Shown piece after piece: positions 26,766 to 40,362 of a DNA stretch of 64,000 nucleotides. The DNA is from Lepisosteus oculatus (lineage: Eukaryota; Chordata; Actinopteri; Semionotiformes; Lepisosteidae): positions 1,929,501-1,993,500 of the forward strand of contig NC_090711.1 of the NCBI RefSeq assembly GCF_040954835.1, written 5' to 3'. The notes under the pieces were generated by a model. That model was not told the origin of the DNA, did not search any database, and saw only the letters and a program-made list of their open reading frames with translations. The position numbers and the translations under genes were made by a program. The stretch's first letter is position 1; each line of letters starts with the position of its first letter.

Positions 26766-29700
26766 CCTTGAGCACTATTCATGGTAATTAAGAATTTCAA
26801 TTTGAATGCTGCCACTACCTAATTTGCAAACTGCTTTCACAAGGCTTGGAACACACTGTTTTTTTTCCCCACTTTGTACGTTGGAGGTTAGACTACTATA
26901 TAAATGTTACTGGAGTTTAAACTTCCCCCTAGTTCTTCCATCATACAGCTGATGGAAGATGGATTTCCCTGCAACCCCAACATCCAAATCAGACAGAAGA
27001 GAGCCAGGTTAGACCTGTCTCATAAAGCGGTATGAAAGAAAACACATCAGAAAGATGAAAAATTGGTCTGAATGAATACCCTGCTGCACCTTTCAAATGT
27101 GAAAAAAATTCCCTACAATTCCAATTTCTCCCCACGGCTCTTCCTAGGCCTCTCCTTCTCCAGCCCCAGTCATTACCAACAGTATTTCACATCCCATACG
27201 TTTCTGACAGCAGGCACGGGAAGCTCTTACAATAGGATTTCACGGTTAATTGCCTCGACGGCGTGTTTTCATGCAACAGCCCGATACAAAAAAACTACTA
27301 AACTGAGCCAAGACATTTGGATCCCATTAGGAAAAGAGATTATGATAAAGTGACTGCCTAACCCCATAAGACCTTTCAGTCCAATCTGAATTACCCCCAG
27401 CACGTACATCAATCCTAACTCTATTAGACAAGCCAATCTGGCCAGGGCTCAGAGGAGCTGAATGGATTGGCGTTCAGAGCCTAGAGCTTGGACTAGACAA
27501 CACCGTGTATCAGGATGACCAGTGACAGGGCAGTGGTGACCGTAAGTTTCAGCCAGATCTAAGCTGTTATACTGTCCAAATCTCTCTCACCCATGTGCAG
27601 AGCCGTGCAGAGCATTTAAAATTCCCCCACGCCAGGGTAACAGTCTCTAACGGCGTCTCTTAATGGGTTTGACCTTTGTCCGAGCTTCACGACGCAAGCG
27701 AAATGTGGGCTGGGGTGACCATGAGCCCAAGGCCCCACTAGGAGCTTCACCCTCCAGCTGCCCAATTTAGGCTTTTAGTGATCAGGTGGGTCAGCACGGC
27801 CCAACTGGGGTCACAGTCTTCTTCCAAAGGGCAGGGAAACCGGGGTGAGGACCAATTCCCAGAGCGGAAACTCCAAATCACGACACGAGCTGCAACAATC
27901 AGATAGAAGAAAGCTCGAGTGCAGGCTGGTTTTTATTGCACATAGTGCCGTTACATTTTAAATCAACTCACGCACACCTAATCCAAGTATGCTCGGCAAA
28001 TAATGGGTGTGAAACCTATTTTAATATCCGTTCAGAGGCCTGGGTGAAATTATGGTCCCAGATCAGCTGGACGCTATTTGATCGCCCGGTTCCTTTTCGG
28101 CCCAAAAGAAGTGGCCGTCACGCGGACAACGGCTCCAACGTTACCACAGCAGCACGTGATCGACCTCGGGTAGGGAAAAAAAGAATTACAGCTATTATAA
28201 GCCCTGCTGGCTAAATTCGGCACTTCCCTTTCAGAGATTCAAAACTGCAGTTTATTCTCAGGGAACTCGGTCGCCGGGCTTTCAGCGGAGAACATGTTTT
28301 CACTTAAACCACGTTGTTGCTCTTGCGTTCCGTTTTCCACTCTTTCGGCTTTCGCAGGCTACTGCTGCTACGGCTGGAGTCCCAGAGGGCTCTGCGGTCT
28401 GTTTCTCTTTTCCCACAGAATTGCACAGACTCCCAGCGACAAATAACAGGGACACTCCCATTCAAAGGCACCAGAAAACGGGCCAAGACCGAGAGCCCGT
28501 TGCGAAATCAAACAGCTGGGGTACAACGGCGTGCCCTTCTCGTAACGCTAGAGCAGGGGCTTCCTCCATCTGAAAGGAGATAATTCGGCAAGGCATTCAG
28601 CCCTAACACACAGTTCAAATTCGATCTCCCTCATGGTGGTGGACCCGCGGTTGCTGAGCTGTCCAGCTGAGCTGTGGTAAAACAGGAAGGAGTTTCCAGC
28701 TACAGTGCGGGCAGCCTCGGTCTCTCACAACCAGTCAGACCCACCTTAAACCCAACAAAGTCTCGTGTCTTGAGATTCTCCAAACATTCAGAGTCAGGAC
28801 GGCTTTTCTCTTACGCAACCACCCGCAGACCACCCATCCTGCAGGTCTATTCCGACACTTTACAAATTATTATTTCATTTTGTTAATTGGCATTTCCCCG
28901 ATCACGTGATCTTGACACGTCCTGGACCTCACGAAATTGAGAGAGTGGGACCGACAGGCACAACGACCGCCCCAGCCCGGACACAACGTCAGGTCAGCCC
29001 CAGCTGACTGCAGGAGAGCAGGTCGGGCTTTCTGACCTGTGCTGCAATTACTCGCCGTCCCACTGAGGGAGTACCGAGTCATTTATCCCCCTGACCCCAC
29101 AGCATGAGCCTGATGCTTTCTGCTCTTGGGGGATACGGCCTCCTCTGCCTCCATTCACTGCTCTCCAGCAGAATTCAAGCACCAAGGAGCGAGATCTTCT
29201 CGGATAAGAGAGCTGCCGTGTACAGTTACTTTTAGCTCCATTTATTTTTCCCCCCCAACAGCGTCTTAGGGCCTAAAACATCCCCGAGGATGTACATGCA
29301 AAACTTTCAGCACTGTGTCAGGAGAAAAAAAAAAGTCCTGATAAATGTTTTCCATTTGTCCTTGCCGGAGACGCGGAGGGTCAGCTCTGCTGGCTCAGTC
29401 GCTGTGGTTGGAAAGGCACTTCAAAGGGGCCGACGATAAAGCTTCAGCAGCAACGCTGGCGAAGCCAGGAGCTGAAGCGCGTGGAGTCGGACCTGATCGC
29501 CCACTCGAAAGCATAGCTTTGCTCATCACAGGGAACAGGGCCGCAGGAGCGAAACGGTGCTGCCAGTTTACCTGATCTCTGCCTTTCAGAGCTGTTAGCA
29601 CATTAATACAACCCACCAGCCTCCGGCTACAGTCCTCAGCAAAACAATGGCAAAGAACTGCAGGCTATTAGCTTAAAAAGAAGCACATGCCAGGGACCAC

Positions 29701-31145
29701 TCACGACTGCGACATCTGGACTCCCAAGAAGGAACAGCAGTGCTCAGTATGAATTAAGAAATAGACATTTTCTGAAGAGCAGAGTAAAAAAAAAACCCAC
29801 AAGATGCGTTTATCCAATCTTAATCCACTGGCCCTCCCAACGCTTGTTTTGCCTTTTAAAACAAAATTCTCTACAGCAAGTCCATCTCTCGTGTGTCGCC
29901 CCCTGATCCTTAGGCAAAACCAGAGTAACAAATATCTGTTTGTTGTCCTCAACACCCCCCCCTTTCCAGTGTAGAGGAAAGCAGGCACGTCTGGGAAACA
30001 CTCGCAGCCCTGAAAACCACCGAGGAAATGTCCTTGGAGAACGAAGAACCGCAAGCTGTCAAGTCCCAGACACTGCGTTCCTCCAGCACCCCAAAACCAT
30101 ACCCCCCCCCAGAACCCCGTCGAGACGAATAGCCTTTTGTTTGCAAGATGCAACCCCCCCGCCTCCTCCTCCTCTCCGCAGCAGCCAGAAGAGCTGTGGG
30201 GTCTGGTCAGATTCGGAAAGAGAAGAGCACACAGAGCCGAGCAGGGGTGCACGAAGAGAGACGTTCAAAGGGAAACAAAATAAGTTCCACCACTGAAAAC
30301 TGAAATGAAGCTGGATACAGTTAATTTTTTCTACAATACTTTTTTCTATTCCACAACGGTGGTGACGGTTGGGAAGCAGTGCAGGAACCGGCTGTATCCG
30401 GAGCACACTGGAGACGCCACGCAGCACACACAGCCCTGCCCGTCACCTGTGAGCCCCCAAAATAAAACATTCCCCAATGCTAAAACATACAGCCTGCTGC
30501 CTACTTGTCCATTTACGACTCTAGACACTATCAATTATATGCAATCTGGCCATTAGGATATTATTGGGACATTCCTCTCCTCACATTTCTAAGCGAGCTG
30601 TACACATCACATGATCATCTTTTGGCTCCAAGACGGCAACATCTTGGTAGTGCAGCATGCAAATCACTGGCAGGAAACCTAAGAAATTAGGTAAACCAAA
30701 GGCATTTTAAACCTTTCAGATTCTCTCTCTGGGGTTCAGCAGATGTGCCTGCCTGCAGCTAAACAGCACAGTCCACGATTTGAATACTGCAGCCCCACCC
30801 TTCACCGCCAACACCAGTCGTCTCATTGCAGGTGACAAAAGAAGCTCAGAGATGCTGGCTACCCTGCACAGAATATGTACGATTGCTTTCTTTCTCTCTC
30901 TTTTTTTTTTTTTTTAGACAGCTAAATTAGCTGGTAACTGACAATTGTCTTGCTACGTTGGAACAGCTGATTGTTAACTGGCTGGGTTTCCCAGTACGAC
31001 TCTGGTGCCACTGGTACGTCTCAGCTAAGATGCGCACTGTTGAGCCGCCCGCCCTCTTCATACCAAGACCCTTCAGGCCAGATGGGCTCAGCTGCAGGAG
31101 GTGTGCGGCTCCGACTTGCTGAAGAGCTTACAGGTGTCTGAACTG
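26766..31145. other. Intergenic, no gene recognised
   Basis: No reading frame here resembles a known family. A T-run lies at about 30.90-30.92 kb. The bases just before 31145 contain imperfect TTAACTGG motifs that may be decayed minisatellite units. Confidence 0.6.
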
Positions 31146-31540
31146 CTAGCTGTGCCCTGCTGGTTAACTGGCCCTGCTGGTTAACTGGTCAGCTCAAGAT
31201 CCTTGAGCTAGCCGTGCCCTGCTGGTTAACTGGTCAGTCCAAGATCCTTGAGTTAGCCGTGCCCTGATGGTTAACTGGTCAGTCCAAGATCCTTGAGTTA
31301 GCCTTGTCCTGCTTGTTAACTGGTCAGTCCAAGATCCTTGAGTTAGCCGTGCCCTGCTGGTTAACTGGTCAGTCCAAGATCCTTGAGTTAGCCGTGCCCT
31401 GCTGGTTAACTGGTCAGTCCAAGATCCTTGAGTTAGCCGTGCCCTGCTGGTTAACTGGTCAGTCCAAGATCCTTGAGTTAGCCGTGCCCTGCTGGTTAAC
31501 TGGTCAGCTCAAGATTCCCGAGGTAGCCGTGCCCTGCTGC
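31146..31540. repeat. 45-bp minisatellite, 8 full units plus partial ends
   Basis: Units start at 31171 and repeat every 45 bp (GCCCTGCTGGTTAACTGGTC...). Four central units are nearly identical and the edge units are diverged (31261, 31306). 45 is a multiple of three and one plus-strand frame is open through it, giving a 15-residue repeat (QSKILELAVPCWLTG). No start context, splice signals or homology suggest real translation. Confidence 0.95.
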
Positions 31541-34500
31541 CTAAGGAATCTCAGACGCAGTCAATGAAATCACACCTGACTGAATATACACTATGTGGAC
31601 AATGGGGCTCAAACTAGATTCCGATCAAACTTTTCCTGACTGGGCCACCTGGGAGCCCTCTCCAAACACCGGTCCCCCTCCGAACTAAGGGTCACGCGTC
31701 TCCCACACAGAAGGGATCCTTAAAGAACAACCGACGTTCCTGGATTTATAATTAAAAATGCATGGAGAATATCAACAACGCCCTCCTATCTGGAACCCGA
31801 GCTGTGGCACAGGGGGCAGGAGGAAATGAATGTCCAGCAGGAGGGGGCTGGGATGTGTGGTGGGGTCACCTATCTGGGGGGCAGCTGGGAGAGTGGAGGA
31901 GTGGAGTCGGACACCAAGATCATTGTGTCAAAGTGGCTGGGGGGGGGGCTCCCACTCGTGACATCACTGGCACCCGGTTCTGAGACGGACGCGCTGGGCA
32001 GTTAACTCTGCTGTCCACACAATAGGCTTTAGACTTGGAACAGGAGAATGGCTATCATTACAGTGCTGGAGATCATTCCTTAAGAGTCAAGATCAGTTAC
32101 TTCAAAGGCTGGCAAGAGGCTAGCAAGCTGACAGGAGCCAGCGAGACCTGAAGAACTCGTTTCACAACCGCCAGAAAGAAACGGAAAAAGAAGCCCAGCG
32201 GAGACACACGCCCGACATGTTGGTCTTGTCCAGTCGGGTTCAGGTACTGGCATACGAAGCCCACTGGGCTTGGGTGAGCGTTCATACTGGCCGAGAACAG
32301 GCGTGATCGGAGTTAGAGGGTGTGCAGGTGGCAGTGGAGGGCACGGGCACTGGAAACATTCCAGAAGCATCTGTGTTTGTTTGCTTGCTTTCCGCAAAAG
32401 GGCTGTTTTATTCAGCAAAGCAGGGCTGAACCCTCCTCTCTCTCACGCTGGCAGGGGCAAGGGGTTAAAGTGCCCCCCCCAGTACCGATGCCACTAACAA
32501 ATACTGCCCCCCCCACCCCCGCCTTGACCCAACCCCCTCATCCTCCCTACTCCTGCATTTATGAGTCGCTTCCATTTACTGCCAGTTTCCTGTGCAGCCC
32601 ATTAACGAAGAGAAGGTCCAGCTCTTTGACTACTCCCACCCCCACACGATCCCATCCCGCCCCCCATCCTCACGGACATCAAACATCTCTGGTAAACACA
32701 CCACCACTATTTTCCATGATGCAACGCTCACACGCAATGTGTTTTTAATCTGGGGGGCTTTTTTCTTTTTTTTTTTCTTTTCTTACGAGAAAGGCTGGTC
32801 AAAATGTACACAATCCCTTGAGGAGCCTGCTGAAGCTCAATCAAGCCAGGGAGGCCGGCATTTCTTTTAGCGGCTGCCTTGCTAAAAAGCAGCTTTCGCC
32901 TCCCTCCATAGGACTCACCAGGTCCAGAACTGGTCAGAGAAGTGAACTTTGTGCACAATCTTCAAGCATCACCCTTTAATACATGATCAATGCCCATTAA
33001 ACAGAAAAGGCGACACTCAACCTCCCCCCCCCCACCTCCGAACCCCCCCAGTGTCTAATAAAACATGGCGGTACACTTTATTATACCACTTATGCTGCTC
33101 ATCAAGCTGCAGTTTCCCATTAGGCTTTGCCCCATTGCCTAAAGCTCACTCCAAGTAAACCATTAGTTAAATTTGACACGGCCGGCGAACAAAGCTCCTA
33201 TTATCGTGATCTTCTGCAGAATGTTAAAAAAAAACAACTCTGGAAATAAAAGCAACGTCAGTGCAAGAAAAAAGGGCGCCACATGGACGAAGGCATTTCG
33301 TGCAGCTGCTCTGAAGCCGACCCATTCTGCAACAGAGCATCAAAAGAGCCAGTTGTAAACAGGATACAAATCAAAGGGAGAGACAACATGCATGCTTGTG
33401 GCTCATTTTTTCGTCTCTCTGCTTTTCTCAGGCTTCTTAGTGCTCCTAATCACGGAAAATATTTCAGGACCACTCTCCCAAGGCCGAGTCTGAAGGAGGG
33501 CACGGCGCCCTGTGAGGCTCACGTGTCCTGAGAGGATGCGGGCTGGATGATGGAGTACGGCACAGGGATGCCTCCTCTGCCTCTGGGCGTGGATGTGCCC
33601 TGGCACTAGAGACCCGTCTGAGAGCCCCAGACATGAGGGCCTGAAGGGGTGCAAGATCTCCCATTGTTGGAGCTGCAAAACCAAAGGAGTTTGGGAAGGG
33701 ACCAGGAGAAAGAATAGCTCTGCAAGGGGCTTGCTGACCATGCTATGTCAGTATTATAGATAGAGAAAAGAGTTCTTTCATAAAGGGGCCGGGAGGACTG
33801 GGTCTTGCCTAAGACAGAATGATTCAGCTGTAAGCTGAAAGGCTACAGCACTTGGATGTAGCCTTGGACGATGCAAAGTAGCCCACAGACAGGAGACAGG
33901 CAGACACCGCCCAAGTGGCTGCTGAAGAGTGGAGGCTCTCAGACTCTCAGAGAGAAAGGAATACATCAGGAGGACCCCATGCAGGGCATTCCTAGTGGCG
34001 AAGGTCCCGGGCATTTTGATACAGAGGTCTGAGCGTCACGCACTTTCCTGAACATCCCTCCTTTGGAAAGCACAGCTCTCAGACTGCCAGTCTGAGCTAG
34101 GCTCTGTACTAAGAGACATCAAGCATGAGTAAAACAGCTTGCTGCGATTTTTCATTGCGCCGCAAAGGCAAATGCCCTTTAAAGCAAACAGATCACGGAC
34201 ATTACAAACACGCCAGCCTCACCTCGAGAGATGGGCAGTTCGAAGGAAGCTTTAATCTCCTAGACAGTAGGACAGACACAGAAAGAGGCAGAGTGAGTGG
34301 GAGCTACACCGCACACCTGCACAGCAATCAAGCCGAAACATCAGAGACAGCAACTCTGACCAGCAGTAAAAGCAGGAGAATAAAACGTGATCCCTTTAAG
34401 ACTCTTTCAAATGCAAATTGCTTTCAGAAAAAGGCATCTTTAAGCTTCAGGGCACGAATGTGAAGTACAGGTTCGTGCAACAAACCACATCAATGCACAG

Positions 34501-37500
34501 AACACCCCGCCACAGGAAGACCTCAGCCAGCCAGCAAACCCTGAACAGGGTCTCCTCAGCAGCCTTCGGTGTCTCAGAGGTCAGCAAGACTTATTTTAGC
34601 AAGCCGAAAAGGTCGTGGAGGTCACAGCAAGGCCTGAGCTGTCTTTCAGGAATTCGGCGACGTTGAAGCAGAGATGAAGTGAGGTGTTTAAATACCACAG
34701 GATCACTGCCTCTTCCAATTAGAGGGAACATGCAGATGGGCAGTGTGCCGTCTGGAGGACAGGCAGGCCGCGCAGACCGGCCTGGCAGTTTCGAGGGCCG
34801 AGGTGGGGGGTGGAGAAAGGGTGGGGGGAGGGGCTTTGCTCATCACAAATTTGTTTCAGATGGCCCGCTGGACGGCGCCTACAGGAAGCAGCGAGCCCTG
34901 GGGTAGGAGCCGGAGGCCTGTAAAATATCCTACCCCACAGCGCTCTGGCTCCAGGGCCTATTACAGGCCCCCGGGCTGGACCGGGAGAAGACTAAACAAA
35001 ATCTGCTGGCACTTTTAATTCAAGACATCATCATCATCTGTCCCTGATCTGCGAGCGGGCCCGAGGGCTTCCTATTCACTCCTTTTCAAAACGGGCCTTT
35101 TTTAAAAACTGTTTCTGAGCAGAGAAAAAAAATAAAAAGAGTGTTACCCAGCCTGGGAATTAGAAGCCGCTGGCAACCCGGAATGAGGCCGAGTGGCCTC
35201 GTCTTTTTCAGGAGCCCTGTCCGGTTCCACGTCAGTTTTGGAGACAAGCGGCTGGATTGTGGCTCGGACTTAGGTCACTCACACCTGAGCATCAAGAGCC
35301 CCTTCACTGGATACAGCAGGAGAGAAACTTCACAAACTGCAAGTCAAGTCTGTCTTTTGAGGCACTCCTGCAAACCAAGCAACCATCCCGCCTGCAAAAT
35401 TCTCCACAGAGCTGATGCACTTTAAGCTTTAGTACAGATGCTCGAGTTGAAGATTCTTATTGATTTAAACTAGTCATGACCAGCAGAAGGCCCGTCATAA
35501 ATGCACAGGAGCAAAATCCCACATCCACACGGAGTGGTGGCTCTGTGGCTAAGGATCTGCGCCTGTGACTGGAAGGTTGCCGGTTCACATCCCGCGGCCA
35601 GCAGAGGAATCCTACTCTGTTGGGCCCTTAACCCCAACTGCTCCAGGGGAGCCGTACAATGGCAGACCCTGCGCCCTGACCCCCAGCTTCTCTCCCTGTC
35701 TGTGTCTCCATGGAGAAAAAGCTGGGGTATGCGAAAAGACGAATTCCTAATGCAAGAAATTGTATAGGGCTAATAAAGAAACATTATTATTACACACTTG
35801 CACCTGAAAGCACACAACAAAACATCTGCTCCACCAGCCCTTCTGTGCAACAAATGCTAGGTTCTGTCAGATCTCACCTGCATTTTTTAACAATGGTTTA
35901 GTCCTACACTAAATCTAATTATTTCACACATGACTAGTTACCATAAAAGATGGGTGTGGATTCATTAGATAAAGAGCATGCAAATCAGTCAACTGCAAAT
36001 TCATTCTTGTTTCACATTTGGGTTACAAAGTTTGCCTACTGCTGTAACATATAGCATGGAAGGGAAATGAGAGAATCACAATAAGACAATTGTTACATAA
36101 AACAGTGAGATTCAGACAACATGCAGGCAAACAATTATTACCACTGCTGCTGTTTTGCTACATTTTCCCTCCGTCAACAGAAGCTAAAGAGAATGTTTGC
36201 CATCGTGTGGCCACTCTGGGTTCAATTTCTTTAGAAAATTGAGAAACTCTGAAATGTTTCCATGTTGTTTGAAGGGTGTCTTTTAACACCCAGGGGAAAA
36301 AAACTCATGCTCCGCATTTAACTGCCTGGGTGAGTTGCAGATCTCAACTTTACATTACACACCACTGGAAAGACAGCTTAGACTCTGACAGATGCTGCAA
36401 TGTCTGGATTCAGCTTACCAAATGAAACGGCTTGCAGTTTGTGCTACAGGTTGTTACTGAAGATACGATTCACAGCAGCACGATCCTCCTGGGTGCGGAA
36501 GCTGTCACCCACAACTCAGCAACCGATAAATTCAAGAAATTCAATGCCAGACTCTCCCAAAGAACCAGATACTGCGGTTAAGCTAAACGTCTTCACGGGA
36601 TGAATATCTTTTCAGCCTTTTGCAAATGTTTTCAGATATTCACACCCTTAAGGACCCCCAATTTAAGCCTGTAACAGAAAATCTATATGCATTCATAAAA
36701 TTCTATACTTTTAAGATAGCATTTTATCTGGACCTGTGGTGATCAATTCCATCACACCCAACCAAACAGATCTCTTTCAAAGAGAAGAACAGAGTTCTCA
36801 GATTCAGGTCAGATTAGCTGTGCGGGAGAGAAAACCCCCGGTTTCTGAGGAGAGGAGCCTTGCTGACAGGCACAGCGCCACCGTTCCCTAGACCTGCCCT
36901 TGTGATCGCCTGCGCCCCCTGGTGACCTCAGCTGCGGTCCGTGCTGGTGAGCGATGCTCAACGCGCACACTGGCAGCTGTTCCTGCCGCGCCGCACAGCG
37001 GACGGGAGACCGGCCCTGCGAGACGGGCCCGCACTCAGGCTGTCTCTGCCCTCCCCACAGCGATCGTGGGCCTCCGCGGCCGCAGTGCGCAGCACACAGC
37101 CAGCCTGCGTGCGAACACAGCCCTCTGTGAACACCGCAGGAATCTGGGAGCACAACACTCAGGGACGGGCCGTAATAAATCAACTGAAAAACAACCTCAC
37201 AAACACACACTTCCAAACACACACTGCCTCCCTTTTCGGGTTCAGAGGAGGGAGAGCAGAAAAACAGGGCTGAGCGTTTTCGGCTCGCCCTGTTCTCCTT
37301 CAGCTGCACCCTAGACGGAGACTCCGACAGGCAGACAGATAAGGGGCACGTCCCGAGGACAGGGTCAACAGTCCCTGAGGAGCCAACAGCCCTGATGAAT
37401 TATTGCCATTCAATACTTCCCAACCCTGACAATTTTCCAGTCCTCGTTTTGACAGCTCTGCTTTCCAGCACTGCAAAATGGCAGGAGCTTATTACTTCTC

Positions 37501-38774
37501 CCTCCTCCTAGACAGATACTTTTCTTGATTATCGAAAAGGTTAGATACACATACCAGTAAATCATTTTTTTGTATTTTAATACATGTTTTAAATTAAAAC
37601 GATACATTTTTATCGGTGCTCAGATCCACAGGTTGCATTTCATTATCATTTACAACTTAAATAAAAATGCTGGGCTTAGCAATAATTACATTTATACAAC
37701 AAACTTAGTACTAACAGCAGTGGGAACCTTAAGGTCTATTTGAAAAAGCTACAAATTGATATCACAATAAAACAGAGCAATTAGAAGGTCTACAGTAATT
37801 TAATCTACCATAATAGCAGGGTTAGTTTCAGTGATAAACTTCAGCTTAAATAATTACATTATGTTAATAAATGAAGTCAAATTAATTTTACAGGAAGTGG
37901 ACAATCATATTTCTTACAGTGTTATTTTAAAAGATTTTTAGGTTTTCACTCACTGAAATGTGAAACTTTCATGCGGAGTTATTGGTGGTGCAATAGCGCC
38001 GCCTGGTGGACAACAATGTACTCGTGCCCCATTACACTAGTGGCGCTATGTGCGCATAAACGCAGCTCCTGCTGAACCGTCTCAGCGAATAGGTGCAATT
38101 TCAATTGTTTCCAAATAAATCAAAGATATCGATGACATGATATCAACGACAAGAAAGATTTGAGGTGCGTTAAAATGAAGGAAAAAAATGAAAACCCCAA
38201 AACATTTGGCTAAATAAAAAAGAAGATTATTAACCCGGTCTAGCAGCAATGTTACCAGATCTTTCCTAAACACTTAATGGGAAATTAGGATAAGGTCGTG
38301 TGCTAAATAATAATGTCCTCACATCACATACAAAGCAAAACAAACTCCTTTAAATATTTATTTATATATTTAATACTTTCGCCATAAGGCATTCCCCGTG
38401 CTTTCGACCTACTTAATTTGGACAACTGTTTTAATATTTTACTTTATTTAATTTTCCAGCAAGCATGTATCTTATGTATCAACCTCACATCAATTTCTCT
38501 GTTGTTGTTGTTTTTTTTTCTCTAGATGGTGAAGATTATTTATGACGCTAACTCGTCTTTTTATACACGCGAGTCTCTCATCTGTTCACGGGTTCACGCT
38601 GTGTTAAATGGTCCGTGTGGTACTGGGCGCTACTGCAGTCACCTGCCTGCAGGGCGAGATTTCACATCCGGGACAGTGCGGGGAGGAATTCGGGACGGCT
38701 GCCAGCCAATGGGAAGCCGGTGCGTCCCTGCAGAGGCGCGCGATGGAAGAGCTCCGGAGAACTGCTGCTCTCCC
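31541..38774. other. Intergenic, no gene recognised
   Basis: Apart from the SINE, there are pyrimidine-rich and poly-C tracts (32.46-32.66 kb), a T-run at 32.76 kb, a CpG-bearing patch at 36.9-37.1 kb, and an AT-rich, almost repeat-free block at 37.4-38.5 kb. Confidence 0.6.
35531..35795 (+). mobile_element. tRNA-derived SINE, near full length
   Basis: A tRNA-like head with A-box-like TGGCTCTGTGG and B box GGTTCACATCC (35582-35592). A body follows with CTTAACCCCAACTGCTCCAG and CTTCTCTCCCTGTCTGTGTC, then an ATT-rich tail. It matches the 41.6 kb copy closely. Confidence 0.85.
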
Positions 38775-38905
38775 AGTTATAATAATAATAATAAAACAAT
38801 AATTGCTTACACTTATATAGCGCTTTTCTGGACACTCCACTCAAAGCGCTTTACAGGTAATGGGAACTCCCCTCCACCACCACCAAGTTCCACAGAGCCA
38901 CCGGT
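38775..38905 (+). repeat. 'ACACTTATATAGCGC' family, copy 2
   Basis: It begins after an (AAT)n tract and carries ACACTTATATAGCGCTTTTC, GGACACTCCACTCAAAGCGC and TTTACAGGTAATGGGAACTC. It is the best preserved of the copies. Confidence 0.8.
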
Positions 38906-40254
38906 TCCTCTGCTGCAACGTCTGAGGAACTGCAGAATTAAGCATTCAAACCCTCTGTGTGGCGAATCGACAAATTCTCAATAGCCACTCGGGCGGTTCA
39001 ATGCTCAATACACGTAACGTTACATAACAACGTACTATCACACCTAATGCATCATCTTAAACCACTGTTGCAGATGGAGGATGGATTTACGCTTTAGGAG
39101 AGTTCTGCCCGTGAAGGTTTCCGGGATTAAACATTATCTTTAAAACGGATTTACTGCCGGGGAAACGCAAACGCAGAGAATACGTTTCAAACAGAAACAC
39201 GTCTTCGTTTGATCTGACACGCAATGGTGCAGTAAGCTAACGAATCGTTAACTGATCTGTGACTAAAAATCTATGACTTGTGAAACAAAGACCACTTATA
39301 GGTGATGTTCATCCTCGACCAACGTGCTGCAGTCCTGCTGTTTACAGAGTAAGACGCACGGCACACAGAAATGCGCTCTTATATTCCCGAGGATATAAAA
39401 TGAGATGAATCTCAGCGGAAAGCAGATGTATAACAATCACAATAACAATACTCCAAACAAGTATGAATAAGAATAGAGAAACATCCTTTAAGAAGTCAGT
39501 ACGTTTTACAAAAATGGGAAATAATTCACAAGTAATTTCTCCTAGTTTCGGTTTCAAGTCGCTGTAAAAATTTAATGAAAATGCTAACACTTTATTTTCA
39601 AGGGCCGAAAGAGGACATTTCCCTTCAAATGAAAACTAAAGACGTGGAGATGTTCCTCACCAGGAAAAGGGTGCTAAAAATAAATTCCTTGCATTTTCTG
39701 TAGCCGCTACTCTTCCACGCGATCACGTTTCATCATGCCTCGAAAATGACAGCATTCAACAGAAAAAACAGCCGAGAGGGCGGGGTGGGGGCTATGTACA
39801 TTTTCTTTCATGTACTTTTCTTGAGGCCGAATGATTTTATCTAAACAATAGTTATATGCAAATTTCCACTCCCCTTTAACGAGTGGTTGACGCATAAAGG
39901 GTTTAACAGCTCACAAACACCTGCTGCCAGGTCCTGTGTACACTGATGACCTCATTCATCCTCTAGTTCACTTAGACCCTTATGTAAACTTTGTCTCAAA
40001 CCCACCTCCGCCCCAGAGGTACATTTTCCACAACTGCACTCAGCCTCTCCTCAACTTCTGACTAAGCCTCATTGATCACTCCACGAAGCACAGACACATT
40101 TAAGGGTTTAGTATCTTCGGGTTTTGTTTCTGCATGTCTACTTAGCTAATGAGCTGCCTACTTGTAATGCCAACCAAGCTGCTAGCAGATTTATAGGTAA
40201 CTGCACCTTTAATGAAGCGATCAATGTTTTGAGTCAAGCGTACCCTTAAAATCC

Positions 40255-40362
40255 GAAGTCTAATTGAGAAAATAATTAGGTTAATTGTTTAATTGACTGC
40301 TCGGGTAGAAAGAAAACCCAGGAGATTCCTGGCCTCCAGGAACAGAGATAAAGACCCCTGCT
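40255..40362 (+). repeat. 'TTGGAGACCCCTG' repeat family, copy 4
   Basis: AATAATTAGGTTAATTGTTT, then AAACCCAGGAGATTCCTGGC, CTCCAGGAACAGAGATAAAG and ACCCCTG. Confidence 0.5.

Noticed and set aside
29701..30252. 183-codon open frame on the minus strand
   Set aside because: No recognisable domain or homology, poly-Gly/poly-Cys low-complexity content, no splice or promoter context.
31146..31540. Possible CRISPR-like array
   Set aside because: Units are contiguous with no spacers, and the sequence is vertebrate; it is a minisatellite.
35531..35605. Possible tRNA gene
   Set aside because: A and B boxes are present but the fold is incomplete and a conserved SINE body follows; a second truncated copy shows it is a retroposon.
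36809..37314. Overlapping open frames on both strands
   Set aside because: Local GC richness; no domain, start context or splice structure supports either strand.
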